A stretch of DNA of 64,000 nt from the NCBI RefSeq assembly GCF_001425755.1, contig NZ_LMDH01000001.1:2659672-2723671 (forward strand). Direction: 5' to 3'. Source of the DNA: Aeromicrobium sp. Root344 (GTDB lineage Bacteria; Actinomycetota; Actinomycetes; Propionibacteriales; Nocardioidaceae). Both the position numbers and the translations under genes were made by a program. This document shows positions 9,401-16,633 of this stretch, piece after piece. Below the pieces are notes generated by a model, which was given only the letters and a program-made list of their open reading frames with translations, ran no database searches and was not told the origin of the DNA. Each line of letters opens with the position of its first letter. Within the stretch, counting starts at the first letter, position 1.

Positions 9401-10985
9401 GGCGCTGAGCGCCCGGCCGGCCGGTCAGCGTGCCGGCGTCGCGGTCCCACACGAGCCTGGGTCGCAGCTCGGCGAACTCGTCTGAGGGATAGCGGCCCGC
9501 GAGCAGGTCGAGTGTCGCGTCGTAGGCGGAGCGTGGGAGCGTCGCGAACGGGGCGCTGCGGCGTACGGTGTCGAACCACTCCTCGACGTCGATCGGCTCG
9601 AGAGCGGTCACGGCGACGGTCTGCTGGGCGAGGATGTCGAGCGGGTTGGCGGGGATGTCGAGCCGCTCGATCAGGCCCTGCTGCATGCGCGAGGTGGTGA
9701 CGGCGGCGCCCAGCAGGTCCTGGCGCGAGGTCGGGAACGTCACGCCTTGCGAGACCTCGCCGACCTGGTGCCCGGCGCGTCCGACCCTCTGAAGCCCGCT
9801 GGCGACCGACGGCGGCGATGAGACCTGGATGACGAGGTCGACGGCGCCCATGTCGATGCCCAGCTCGAGGCTCGAGGTCGCGACGACGCAGCGCAACCGG
9901 CCTGACTTGAGCTCGTCCTCGATCAGCGCTCGCTGCTCCTTGCTGACCGATCCGTGGTGCGCCCGGGCCAGGACGGCCTCGGCTCCCGAGCTCTGCGCGC
10001 TGCCGCCCATGAGCTGGGCCGGGGGGCGCCCGGTGCCGGTGCTGACCGGCTCCGCACCGGAGTGCGAGGCGTAGGCCTCGTTGAGCCGGGCGGTGAGGCG
10101 CTCAGCGACGCCACGGGAGTTGACGAAGATGATCGTCGAGCGGTGCTCGAGGACCCGCTGCATGATGGCTTCCTCGACGTGCGGCCAGATGCTGCCGCGT
10201 GGCTGCTCGTCATCGAGGGCCCGGGCCGCGCTGCCCTCGTCGCGGGGCGGAGCCGGGATGCTCGTCATGTCGTCGACCGGCACCTGCACCTCGAGGGCCA
10301 GGCGCGCCGGCGACTCCGGAGCGACGACCGCCACCCGGGAGGCGCCGCCCAGGAACCGCGCGACCTCGTCGTGCGGGCGTACGGTCGCGCTGAGGCCGAT
10401 CCGGCGCGCCGGCTGGTCGAGCAGGGCGTCGAGCCGCTCGAGCGACAACGCGAGGTGCGCGCCTCGCTTGGTGCCTGCCACGGCGTGGATCTCGTCGACG
10501 ATCACGGTCTCGACCGCGCGCAGCGTCTCGCGTGCGGCCGAGGTCAGCATGAGGAACAGCGACTCGGGCGTCGTGATCAAGATGTCGGGCGGGTGGGTCA
10601 CGAGGGCCCGGCGATCGCGCTGGGGGGTGTCGCCGGAGCGGACGCCGACCGTGACCTCGCGGAACTCGTCGCCGCGCCGCGCCGCCGCCTGCGTGATGCC
10701 GACGAGCGGCGACCGCAGGTTGCGCTCGACGTCGACCGCGAGCGCCTTGAGCGGGGAGATGTAGAGCACCCGGGTGCCCTCGGACTCGCCGGCATGCATG
10801 AGCCGGTCGATCGAGGACAGGAAGGCCGCCAGGGTCTTGCCCGATCCGGTCGGGGCGACCACCAGGACGTGCTCGTCGCCGGCGACCGCGTCCCACGCCC
10901 CGAGCTGGGCCGGAGTCGGCGCATCGAAGGACTCGTCGAACCACTGCCGGGTGGCGGGGGCGAATCGGTCGAGCGTGCCGGTCAT
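6438..10985 (-). CDS. lhr: ATP-dependent helicase Lhr
   Basis: Large superfamily II 3'-5' DNA helicase acting in DNA repair. The 1515 residues match mycobacterial Lhr (about 1510). Visible motifs in order are Walker A APTGSGKTLAA near residue 46, TTPESL, the DEIH box in VDEIHAVAG, SATVRP, and the motif VI-like QRVGRAGHQVG. Winged-helix and Lhr-specific domains follow. The reading frame stays open well upstream of 10985, but the helicase similarity begins at MTGTLDRFAPATRQWF, so I start there. It overlaps and precedes nei2, forming a conserved repair operon. Confidence 0.95.
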   Translation of the reverse strand: MTGTLDRFAPATRQWFDESFDAPTPAQLGAWDAVAGDEHVLVVAPTGSGKTLAAFLSSIDRLMHAGESEGTRVLYISPLKALAVDVERNLRSPLVGITQAAARRGDEFREVTVGVRSGDTPQRDRRALVTHPPDILITTPESLFLMLTSAARETLRAVETVIVDEIHAVAGTKRGAHLALSLERLDALLDQPARRIGLSATVRPHDEVARFLGGASRVAVVAPESPARLALEVQVPVDDMTSIPAPPRDEGSAARALDDEQPRGSIWPHVEEAIMQRVLEHRSTIIFVNSRGVAERLTARLNEAYASHSGAEPVSTGTGRPPAQLMGGSAQSSGAEAVLARAHHGSVSKEQRALIEDELKSGRLRCVVATSSLELGIDMGAVDLVIQVSSPPSVASGLQRVGRAGHQVGEVSQGVTFPTSRQDLLGAAVTTSRMQQGLIERLDIPANPLDILAQQTVAVTALEPIDVEEWFDTVRRSAPFATLPRSAYDATLDLLAGRYPSDEFAELRPRLVWDRDAGTLTGRPGAQRLAVTSGGTIPDRGMFSVNLAAGTDDSGASRKVGELDEEMVYESRINDVFALGATSWRIQEITHDRVIVTPAFGQPARLPFWKGDAVGRPYELGEAIGGFVREASSLSPAKLAERTSALGLGRQASDNLAAYLRDQKEATGQVPSDRTLVVERFRDELGDWRVVLHSPFGRRVHAPWALAIGARIVERYGMDGSVVASDDGIVARIPDTEVEPPGADLFVFDTDDLDKIVTEEVGGSALFASRFRECAARALLLPRRNPGSRAPLWQQRQRSAQLLDVARNHPTFPILLETARECLQDVYDLPALMALTTRLASREVQIAEVTTERASPFAQNLLFGYVAAFLYEGDTPLAERRASALTLDPTLLAELLGRAELRELLDPAVIEQTELELQRLTDDRRAKDVEGVADLLRMLGPLTTTEVVARLQPEVAMHAATWLGELQESRRVIEVAMAGEVRWAVVEDAGRLRDALGVVVPMGVPEAFLEVTADPLTDLFSRFARTHGPFTTDEAAARFGLGSAVVLQVLRRLSRDGRLTEGEFRPQATGTEWVEPGVLRRLRSRSLAAARHQVEPVDPVTYARFLPSWQGVGGNLRGPDGVLTAIDQLAGLALPASAWESLVLPARVRDYSPAMLDELTTAGEVMWSGAGTLPGNDGWVQLHPADLVLRAAGTTPPEADSLQATIADALDGGGAFLFRQLADTVGTDDHGALADALWDLVWSGRVSNDTFAPVRTLVGRGGAHRTTRPTPRARIHGRRARAPRVALQGPPTVSGRWFALAETSSDPTSLQLARTESLVGRYGVVTRGSVMAEQTPGGFAGVYRVLRELEQTGAVLRGYYIETLGAAQFAAPATVDRMRGHVTDDDRPSDAAALTLAATDPANPFGAALPWPERSTDDEGTRHRPARKAGSLVVIHDGRLVAYLERGGRKVLMFDDQPARLAAAAASLATTVRAKRISRLSIETADGQSVAGTPFGEALLEAGFERTIKGLRLDA

Positions 10986-11094
10986 CGTCCCATCGTCGCA
11001 GCCACCACCGACATGCGCCCGGGAGTGCCGGGACCAGCGGCTCGGGCCGGATAGTCTGAGCATCGGTCCGTACGTCCAGGCAAGGGGAGCGGGA

Positions 11095-12105
11095 GTGTCG
11101 GAGAAGCGGCTCAAGGGCATCGCCGCGCTCGTGGGGGTCGCGCTCCTGGCAGCGGTCACGCTCGGCGCACTGCTCGGCTCGCGGGCGACGGCCGGCGACC
11201 TCCAGACCGAGGCCGAACGCGCGCTCGCCGGTGCGGACCTTGCCGACGTGCGCGTCACCTTCCACGGCCGGGAGGCCGAGCTCAGTGGCAGCGACGCCGA
11301 CCAGCTCGCCAAGGCTCGGCGCATCGTCGAGGGGATCGACGGGGTTCGTTGGGCCGACGTCGCGCAGACCGGCACCCCGGCACCCCGACCGCCCGACACG
11401 ACTCCCACGCTCAGGCTCAGGCACACCGGTGCCGGCATCTCGATCGAGGGCACGGTGCCCGACGCCGATGCGGCCGCGGGCATCAAGGCGCGGGTCGCCG
11501 AGGACTTCGCGGTCCCGGTCACCGGCGACCTCATGATCGACCCGGCCGTGGGCGGTGCGCCGTGGATCGCGCGGCTGCCCGGCGTCTTCGGCGACATCGT
11601 CGGCGTCAAGGGCCTCAGGCTCGCGATCGACGGCACCGGCACGCTCGACCTGTCCGGCTCGATCGAGAGCCGGGCCGGGGCGGACGACGTACGCCGCCTG
11701 GTCGCCCAGGCCGCGCCCGGTCTCGACGTCGTGGGTCGTCTGGACGTACGGCCGGGCCCCTTGTCCGAGGCGGATGCGGCCGTCCTCAACACGGCGACGC
11801 TCTACTTCGCGTCGGACAGCTCCAGGCTGCGTGCCTCCGGCAGGCGGGTGCTCGACTCGGTCGCGGAGGTCCTCGCCCGCAATCCTGCTGTCGAGCTCCG
11901 AGCGGGTGCTCACGCGGGACCGCACGACCCGGCCGCGGGGGAGGTGCTCGGCCTGGCCCGCGTCGCCGCGGTCAAGGCCTACCTGGTCCGCGCCGGTGTG
12001 AGCCCCGAGCGGCTCAGCACAAGGACGTTCGCGTCCGACAGTCGTACGGTCGGCGCGTCGGCCGGGAAGTTCCGTCGCGTCGACTTCGTCGTGACGAGCC
12101 ACTGA
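11095..12105 (+). CDS. ArfA-like BON/OmpA-domain membrane protein
   Basis: The 336-residue protein has an N-terminal membrane helix (about residues 8-28), two BON-like modules in the middle, and a C-terminal OmpA-type peptidoglycan-binding domain recognisable from LYFASDSSRLR and the later RRVDFVV end. This is the architecture of M. tuberculosis ArfA (Rv0899, 326 residues), linked to growth at acid pH and ammonia secretion. Start is the GTG at 11095, preceded by AGGGGAGCGGGA. The next gene starts 2 nt downstream and is also a small membrane protein, as in the arfABC operon. The function here is inferred. Confidence 0.82.
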   Translation: MSEKRLKGIAALVGVALLAAVTLGALLGSRATAGDLQTEAERALAGADLADVRVTFHGREAELSGSDADQLAKARRIVEGIDGVRWADVAQTGTPAPRPPDTTPTLRLRHTGAGISIEGTVPDADAAAGIKARVAEDFAVPVTGDLMIDPAVGGAPWIARLPGVFGDIVGVKGLRLAIDGTGTLDLSGSIESRAGADDVRRLVAQAAPGLDVVGRLDVRPGPLSEADAAVLNTATLYFASDSSRLRASGRRVLDSVAEVLARNPAVELRAGAHAGPHDPAAGEVLGLARVAAVKAYLVRAGVSPERLSTRTFASDSRTVGASAGKFRRVDFVVTSH

Positions 12106-12107
12106 GC

Positions 12108-12446
12108 GTGTCGGCGTACACGATCGGCGAGATCGTCGGGTGGTTGCTGCTGGCTGCGGTGCTCGGGTTCGCCCTGGGGTGGATCGCACGTGAGCTGGTG
12201 CTCCGACAACGCGAGGCGACCCGTGCGGCGGACGTACCGCAGATGAAGCAGCCCGAGCCGGTCGCGCCGCCGGCCCCGGTCCCGGCCAGGAAGGCTGCCG
12301 CGAAGAAGACGGCCGCGAAGAAGACTCCGGCCAAGAAGGCTGCGGCGAAGAAGGCTCCGGCCAAGAAGGTGGCAGCCAAGAAGGCCGCCACGAAGAAGGC
12401 GGCAACGAAGAAGGCGCCGCCTCAGCCCGGGCCCGACGACACCTGA
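12108..12446 (+). CDS. Small membrane protein with histone H1-like AKK tail
   Basis: The 112-residue protein has one membrane helix (about residues 6-28) followed by a short charged linker and a proline-rich spacer. From about residue 62 it contains some ten imperfect AAKKA/PAKK repeats, as in histone H1-like tails of actinobacterial HupB and H1 proteins. It sits 2 nt after the ArfA-like gene, the position of arfB in mycobacteria, but the mycobacterial ArfB is much shorter and lacks this tail. The basic tail could bind nucleic acid or acidic polymers; which side of the membrane it faces decides this. GTG start. Confidence 0.8.
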   Translation: MSAYTIGEIVGWLLLAAVLGFALGWIARELVLRQREATRAADVPQMKQPEPVAPPAPVPARKAAAKKTAAKKTPAKKAAAKKAPAKKVAAKKAATKKAATKKAPPQPGPDDT

Positions 12447-12502
12447 CCGACAGGCCCGTGGCGGTACGCCGAGTGCCCCTGCGCATGAGGCATGCTGGCG
12501 GC

Positions 12503-13540
12503 ATGAAGTTGCGCCTGCTCGTCGCGGTCACTGCGGCGGCCCTCACCCTGACCGCCTGCTCCTCGTCGTCGGACGGCAAGAAGGAGCCGACGACACCTGA
12601 CGCGTCCAAGGGCACCGCTGAGAAGCTCGTCGAGATCTCGCCACTGACGGGTCGCCCGATGCCTCACGGCCGCCCGGCCAACCCGGTCTTCGTCGTCAAG
12701 ATCGAGAACACGGAGGGTGGCGCTCCCCAGTACGGTCTCAACAAGGCTGACCTGGTGATGGAAGAGCTCGTCGAGGGCGGTCTGACGCGACTCGCGGCGT
12801 TCTACTACTCCACGATCCCGTCCAAGATCGGGCACGTACGTTCACTGCGCGACACCGACATCGGCATCGCCTCACCGGTCGGCGGCCAGGTCGTGGCATC
12901 CGGCGGCGCGGCCGGCACCTACCGGCGGGTCCAGCGGGCCGGCGTCACGGTGTTCTCCGAGGACGGCGGTGCACCGGGCTTCAGCAGCGACCCGCTGAAG
13001 GTGCGCCCCTACAACCGGCTGATCAACCTCAAGACCGTGGCGAAGAAGGCCAAGGCCACCAGGATCCTCGGCCCCTACCTGCCCTGGACGCCCAGGAAGT
13101 CCACGGCGAAGCCAGCCGCCACCACCGGCACGCCGCCCGCTCCGCCACGGCACAAGACCACCCGCGCAGCGACCGTACGCTTCTCCAACTCGACGTCCAC
13201 CCGTTGGAAGCTCGCCGGCGGCACGTGGCAGCGCACCAACGGGCATGCCGCGGCCGGGCAGGACTTCAAGGCCAACACGATGATCGTGATGTTCTGCCGC
13301 GTCGGTGACGCAGGCTACACCGATCCCGCCGGCAACCCCGTCCCGGAGACCAAGTTCGAGGGCTCGGGCCGGGCGCTGGTGTTCCACGGCAGCACCGTGA
13401 CCGAGGTCGAGTGGCACAAGCCGAGTCTTGACGAGGCGATCACGTTCCGGACCAAGGCCGGCCAGGCGTACACGATCGATCCGGGCAAGGTCTTCTTCGA
13501 GCTCGTGCCCAAGGGGGACGGCAAGGTCACCCTCGGCTGA
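12503..13540 (+). CDS. DUF3048 (YerB-like) lipoprotein
   Basis: A 345-residue secreted lipoprotein with a signal peptide ending in LTAC and a serine-rich linker. The body matches the DUF3048/YerB family: PVFVVKIENTEGGAPQYGLNKADLVMEE early, then the FYYSTIP and VGHVRSLRDTD region, and a C-terminal part with a lysine/proline-rich insertion near residues 190-220. The function of the family is unknown. I start at ATG 12503, where a CATGCT box 6 nt upstream could be a -10 element; upstream in-frame starts would spoil the signal peptide. Confidence 0.87.
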   Translation: MKLRLLVAVTAAALTLTACSSSSDGKKEPTTPDASKGTAEKLVEISPLTGRPMPHGRPANPVFVVKIENTEGGAPQYGLNKADLVMEELVEGGLTRLAAFYYSTIPSKIGHVRSLRDTDIGIASPVGGQVVASGGAAGTYRRVQRAGVTVFSEDGGAPGFSSDPLKVRPYNRLINLKTVAKKAKATRILGPYLPWTPRKSTAKPAATTGTPPAPPRHKTTRAATVRFSNSTSTRWKLAGGTWQRTNGHAAAGQDFKANTMIVMFCRVGDAGYTDPAGNPVPETKFEGSGRALVFHGSTVTEVEWHKPSLDEAITFRTKAGQAYTIDPGKVFFELVPKGDGKVTLG

Positions 13541-13593
13541 CCTTTCGACAGGCTCAAGGAGCGAGGGGCCGGCTCAGGGAGCGGGAGCGAGCG
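13541..13593. repeat. Intergenic element with repeated GGCTCA(A)GGAGCG segments
   Basis: The 53-nt gap between convergent genes contains GGCTCAAGGAGCGAGG at 13551-13566 and a related GGCTCAGGGAGCGGGAGCGAGCG just after. The TTTCGACAGGCTCAAGGAGC string resembles short dispersed intergenic repeats I associate with Nocardioidaceae and related actinobacteria; that is recollection, not a search. No hairpin of terminator quality is obvious. Confidence 0.4.
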
Positions 13594-14244
13594 TCAGTCG
13601 ATCGAGGGCAGCAGGCGCAGGCCGGCGAGGATCGTGCCGATGGCCGCCTGCACGTGCTCGCTCGCGGCCTCAGGGTCCTCGGCGTCGGCCACGAATTCCG
13701 ACGCCGACCTGATGGCACCGTAGAACACCGCGCCGAACGCCTCGTTGAGCTCGCCGCCGCCACCGAGATCGGCCAGCAGGTCGTCGACCGTGCGCTGCAC
13801 GATGCCGAATGACGAGGCCCGCTCCGCCTCGGCCCAGCGTTCGTGGCCCAGGGCGACGGGGCCCTCCTGCATGCAGATGCGGCGGAACTGCGGCTCGCGG
13901 CAGACTTCAAGGAACTTCTCGAGGCCGATCTGGGCCCGCTCCCACGGGTCCTTGGAGGCGTTGATGGCCTTCTCGACGTCGTTGGCGGTGGCTTCCTGCA
14001 CCCGGAAGAACACACTTTCGAAGAGCGCGAGCTTGCTGGGGAAGTGGTGGTAGAGCGCGCCCTTGGTGACCCGCGCGGCGGCCACGACCTCGTCGAGCGA
14101 GGTGCCGGCATAGCCGTGATCGGTGAACAGCGTCGTGGCGCTCTCCAGGAGGGCCCGCTTGGTGCTGGACGAATAGTCCTGGCGCCGCGTCGTCTTGCGC
14201 GCGGTCCGCAGGACGCTCTTCGTCACGCGTGCGTGGTTGGGCAT
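13594..14244 (-). CDS. TetR-family transcriptional regulator
   Basis: A 216-residue repressor-type protein. The helix-turn-helix lies near residues 45-75 in SLDEVVAAARVTKGALYHHFPSK, which matches the TetR signature. The C-terminal domain is a ligand-binding dimerisation region of the type that includes the RRICMQEGP segment. The basic N-terminus of about 25 residues is longer than usual. A TAGACT box ends 7 nt before its ATG, so its mRNA is probably leaderless. A 28-bp palindrome lies between it and the divergent gene at 14387 and is a candidate own operator. Confidence 0.92.
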   Translation of the reverse strand: MPNHARVTKSVLRTARKTTRRQDYSSSTKRALLESATTLFTDHGYAGTSLDEVVAAARVTKGALYHHFPSKLALFESVFFRVQEATANDVEKAINASKDPWERAQIGLEKFLEVCREPQFRRICMQEGPVALGHERWAEAERASSFGIVQRTVDDLLADLGGGGELNEAFGAVFYGAIRSASEFVADAEDPEAASEHVQAAIGTILAGLRLLPSID

Positions 14245-14251
14245 ACCGACC

Positions 14252-14349
14252 AGTCTAGGGCCCGGCAGCCCTCGTGGGGCGAATCACATACCGGGGGTTT
14301 GTCTTTGGTGCGAGTCTCGAACATACTGAGAGTACGTACCGAGAGTATG
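14252..14349. promoter_or_regulatory. Divergent promoter region with 28-bp palindromic operator
   Basis: CATACT (14322-14327), GTACGTAC (14332-14339) and AGTATG (14344-14349) are exactly symmetric about one centre, giving a 28-bp two-turn operator suited to a TetR dimer pair. The minus-strand TAGACT box at 14252-14257 serves the TetR gene. TCACATACC at 14284-14292 repeats a half site found before the monooxygenase at 3003. Regulation of both flanking genes by the TetR protein is inferred. Confidence 0.6.
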
Positions 14350-14386
14350 GAACTCTCGATTCGACGGGAACAGAAAGGAGCACACC

Positions 14387-14899
14387 ATGACCTGGGATGC
14401 TTACAACCGTCGCAAGGAAACACTCCGTGACCTGCTCGCGATCGCCGATCGGCGCCGCGACCTGACACTCACCGAACTGCTCGACACGGTCGACGAGGGC
14501 CGCAGTGCCTTCGCGAACGAGACCGAGCTTCTCTTCGATCTCCAGATGGCCTGGTTCCAGCGCCTCAGTGGACAGCTGGACCGCCTCGTCAGCGAGAGCG
14601 TCGAGACCCCCGAGCTGATGGCCGTCACCGCATGGGTCAACGCCGCGGCAGAGATGCCCGGCGCCCGCGCCCTGCTGGACGCTCATCTCCACGAACCCGC
14701 GCTCGCCAAGGCATTCGCCAAGGAGCAGGCCTTCCTGGCTGCTTCGGCCGGCGTGCCGATGGATCATCCGGACCTCACGGGTCACGGTCGCCGCATCATG
14801 GACTCCGCTCGTGAGTCCGTGGTCGACGAGATCGAGATCGTGGACGAGGAGCCCCGCATGGGACTCGTCGCCAAGCTGCGCAGCGTCATCGCCGCGTAG
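14387..14899 (+). CDS. Conserved actinobacterial protein of unknown function
   Basis: I do not recognise a named domain. The 170-residue protein is soluble, predicted mostly alpha-helical and acidic near the end (ESVVDEIEIVDEEPR). There is no signal peptide or membrane segment. An AGAAAGGAG ribosome binding site lies before the ATG. It is divergent from the TetR gene with a strong palindrome between them, so it is probably the main TetR target, and it is closed by a clear terminator. Its expression is thus likely switched as a single-gene unit. Confidence 0.75.
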   Translation: MTWDAYNRRKETLRDLLAIADRRRDLTLTELLDTVDEGRSAFANETELLFDLQMAWFQRLSGQLDRLVSESVETPELMAVTAWVNAAAEMPGARALLDAHLHEPALAKAFAKEQAFLAASAGVPMDHPDLTGHGRRIMDSARESVVDEIEIVDEEPRMGLVAKLRSVIAA

Positions 14900-14916
14900 T
14901 CCTCTGGTTCAGGACC

Positions 14917-14958
14917 ACCCCGTCCGGCGCCGCCCTCCCTCAGGGCGCCGGGCGGGGT
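14917..14958 (+). terminator. Intrinsic terminator after the TetR-linked gene
   Basis: ACCCCGTCCGGCGCC at 14917-14931 pairs with GGCGCCGGGCGGGGT at 14944-14958, a 15-bp stem with one G-U pair and a 12-nt loop. TGTGTCTTTT follows, a partial U tract. It may also serve the convergent MerR gene. Confidence 0.85.
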
Positions 14959-14967
14959 TGTGTCTTT

Positions 14968-15717
14968 TCAGGACCGCTTCGTCGCGAGCCCGGTGATCTG
15001 CTCGCCGACCTCGACCTCGATCGCGTCGCGGAACTCCGAGCGGAAGATTCCCAGAGTCACCTGGCTCGCGATCGGCAGCAGGTTCTCGACGATGCTGAGG
15101 ACCTGCGGCCAGTCGTCCTCGGGCAGCCCCGCGTCGATGAACGGCTGGACCAGCTCCTTGACGACCTCGCGGACGAACGCGTCGGCGATCGTCCGCAGGT
15201 GGGACTTGAGCAGAGGGAACAGGGCGATGACGGTCTCGGGGGCGAGCCCGAGCTTGACCGCGGCAGCTCCCGAGCGTACGACCGCCGGTTCGATCAGGCG
15301 GACCTGGTCGCTGCCGATCTTCTCCACGAGACCGAGGCCGACCAGCGACTCGATCAGCGTGTCGTCGCGGTGCACCCCGGCCAGTGCTGCCAGGTCGTCG
15401 CGCGACATCGTCTCGGGCTCGGCGGTGTCCGGCTGGTCGAGGATCGCGATGAGGTCGAGGGTGTGCCCGGCGGCGTGGGGGGCGTTGAGGATCGCCTTCT
15501 CGATCGCCGCCAGCGTGAAGCCGCGCTCGATCAGCTGGCGGATGAGCTGCAGCCGCTGCAGGTGCTCGCGGTTGTAGTAGCCCGTACGTCCTTCGAGTCG
15601 TGGCGCCTCGATGAGGCCACGGCCGGCGTACGCCCGGACGTTGCGGACCGTCATCTGGGCTCGCGCGGCGAGCTCGTCGACGGTGAACTCCTCGCCGTCC
15701 GTCGGATCCTCTGGCAT
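14968..15717 (-). CDS. MerR-family transcriptional regulator
   Basis: A 249-residue regulator. The N-terminal winged helix-turn-helix carries FTVDELAARAQMTVRNVRAYAGRGLI and the YYNREHLQRLQLI wing, typical of MerR proteins. The C-terminal ~170 residues are a larger helical effector domain without the metal-binding cysteines of classical MerR, so the inducer is unknown. A minus-strand TATGAT box ends 6 nt before the ATG, indicating a leaderless message. It is divergent from yqgE. Confidence 0.88.
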   Translation of the reverse strand: MPEDPTDGEEFTVDELAARAQMTVRNVRAYAGRGLIEAPRLEGRTGYYNREHLQRLQLIRQLIERGFTLAAIEKAILNAPHAAGHTLDLIAILDQPDTAEPETMSRDDLAALAGVHRDDTLIESLVGLGLVEKIGSDQVRLIEPAVVRSGAAAVKLGLAPETVIALFPLLKSHLRTIADAFVREVVKELVQPFIDAGLPEDDWPQVLSIVENLLPIASQVTLGIFRSEFRDAIEVEVGEQITGLATKRS

Positions 15718-15780
15718 GCAGGAATCATAGGGGCAGCTCGATTGCGGGCGGAGCGTGGTGGCAGGGGGCATCATGGAGGC

Positions 15781-16329
15781 ATGGACACGTTGCGAGGGAG
15801 GCTCCTGGTGGCCACGCCGGCCATCGAGTCCGGCCCGTTCATGCGCAGCGTCGTGTTCGTCCTCGACCACGACGCCGACGGAGCCCTCGGCGTTATCCTC
15901 AACCGGCCGCTCGACTCCGAGGTCGACGACGTGCTGCCCGACTGGGCCGGCCTCGTCAACGCACCTGTGTGCCTGTTCGACGGCGGGCCCGTGGCGATGG
16001 ACTCGGCGCTCGCGCTCGGCGTCATCGCCGACGTCGCACCTCCGATCGGCTGGCGCCAGATGGCCGGGCGCGTGGGCCTCGTCGACCTCGAGGGACCGCT
16101 GCCGGGCAACGGCGAGTTCGCCGGCATCCGGGTGTTCGCGGGCTATGCGGGGTGGGGCGCGGACCAGCTCGAGGCCGAGCTCGAGGAGGGTGCGTGGCTG
16201 GTCGTCGAGGCCCAGGACGCCGACCTCATCTCGCCGCAGCCCGAGACGCTCTGGCGCGAGGTCCTGCGACGCCAGGACAACGACGTGAGGTTCTGGACGA
16301 CATTCCCCGACGACCCCTCCGCCAACTGA
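15781..16329 (+). CDS. YqgE/AlgH family protein (UPF0301)
   Basis: A 182-residue cytoplasmic protein of the widespread YqgE/AlgH family, named for a role in alginate regulation in Pseudomonas but of unknown biochemical function. The family signature is seen in LLVATPAIESGPFMRSVVF at the start, GVILNRPL, and the FAGYAGWGADQLEAE segment. The start follows an AGGGGG purine run. It is followed by an independently promoted DUF3039 gene. Confidence 0.92.
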   Translation: MDTLRGRLLVATPAIESGPFMRSVVFVLDHDADGALGVILNRPLDSEVDDVLPDWAGLVNAPVCLFDGGPVAMDSALALGVIADVAPPIGWRQMAGRVGLVDLEGPLPGNGEFAGIRVFAGYAGWGADQLEAELEEGAWLVVEAQDADLISPQPETLWREVLRRQDNDVRFWTTFPDDPSAN

Positions 16330-16363
16330 CCCGCGTGTCCTGAGGACTCGTTAGACTGGCCAC

Positions 16364-16633
16364 GTGGCTTTCTTCGGGCGAGGTACTCAGACGGTTGTCG
16401 ACGAGCGCACCGACATGCGCACCGAAGAGGGTGACCACGAGAAGTTCTCGCACTACGTCCCCAAGGACGAGCTGACCGAGGCCATGATCATGGGTCACCC
16501 CGTCGTCGCCCTGTGCGGCAAGGTGTGGGTGCCGAGCCGTGATCCTGAGCGCTTCCCGGTGTGCCCCGAGTGCAAGGACATCTGGGAGAGCCTCAACGAC
16601 GGCGACGAGGGGGACCCCTCGGGTGACGCGTAG
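16364..16633 (+). CDS. DUF3039 small zinc-type protein
   Basis: An 89-residue protein of the actinobacterial DUF3039 family. A cysteine set (ALCGK ... FPVCPEC) suggests metal binding in the C-terminal half. Its role is unknown. It starts with GTG, and TAGACT ends only 6 nt upstream at 16352-16357, leaving no room for a leader. The helicase gene begins inside its last codons (11-nt overlap), so the two are one transcription unit. Confidence 0.9.
   Translation: MAFFGRGTQTVVDERTDMRTEEGDHEKFSHYVPKDELTEAMIMGHPVVALCGKVWVPSRDPERFPVCPECKDIWESLNDGDEGDPSGDA

Noticed and set aside
10986-11792. Upstream N-terminal extension of Lhr in the same frame
   Set aside because: It lies opposite the ArfA-like gene, is Ser/Pro/Arg-rich shadow sequence, and Lhr homologues begin near the ATG at 10985.
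10210-12615. 801-codon minus-strand frame spanning lhr and arf genes
   Set aside because: It crosses three real genes on other frames, has repetitive Arg/Ala/Ser shadow composition and no domain.
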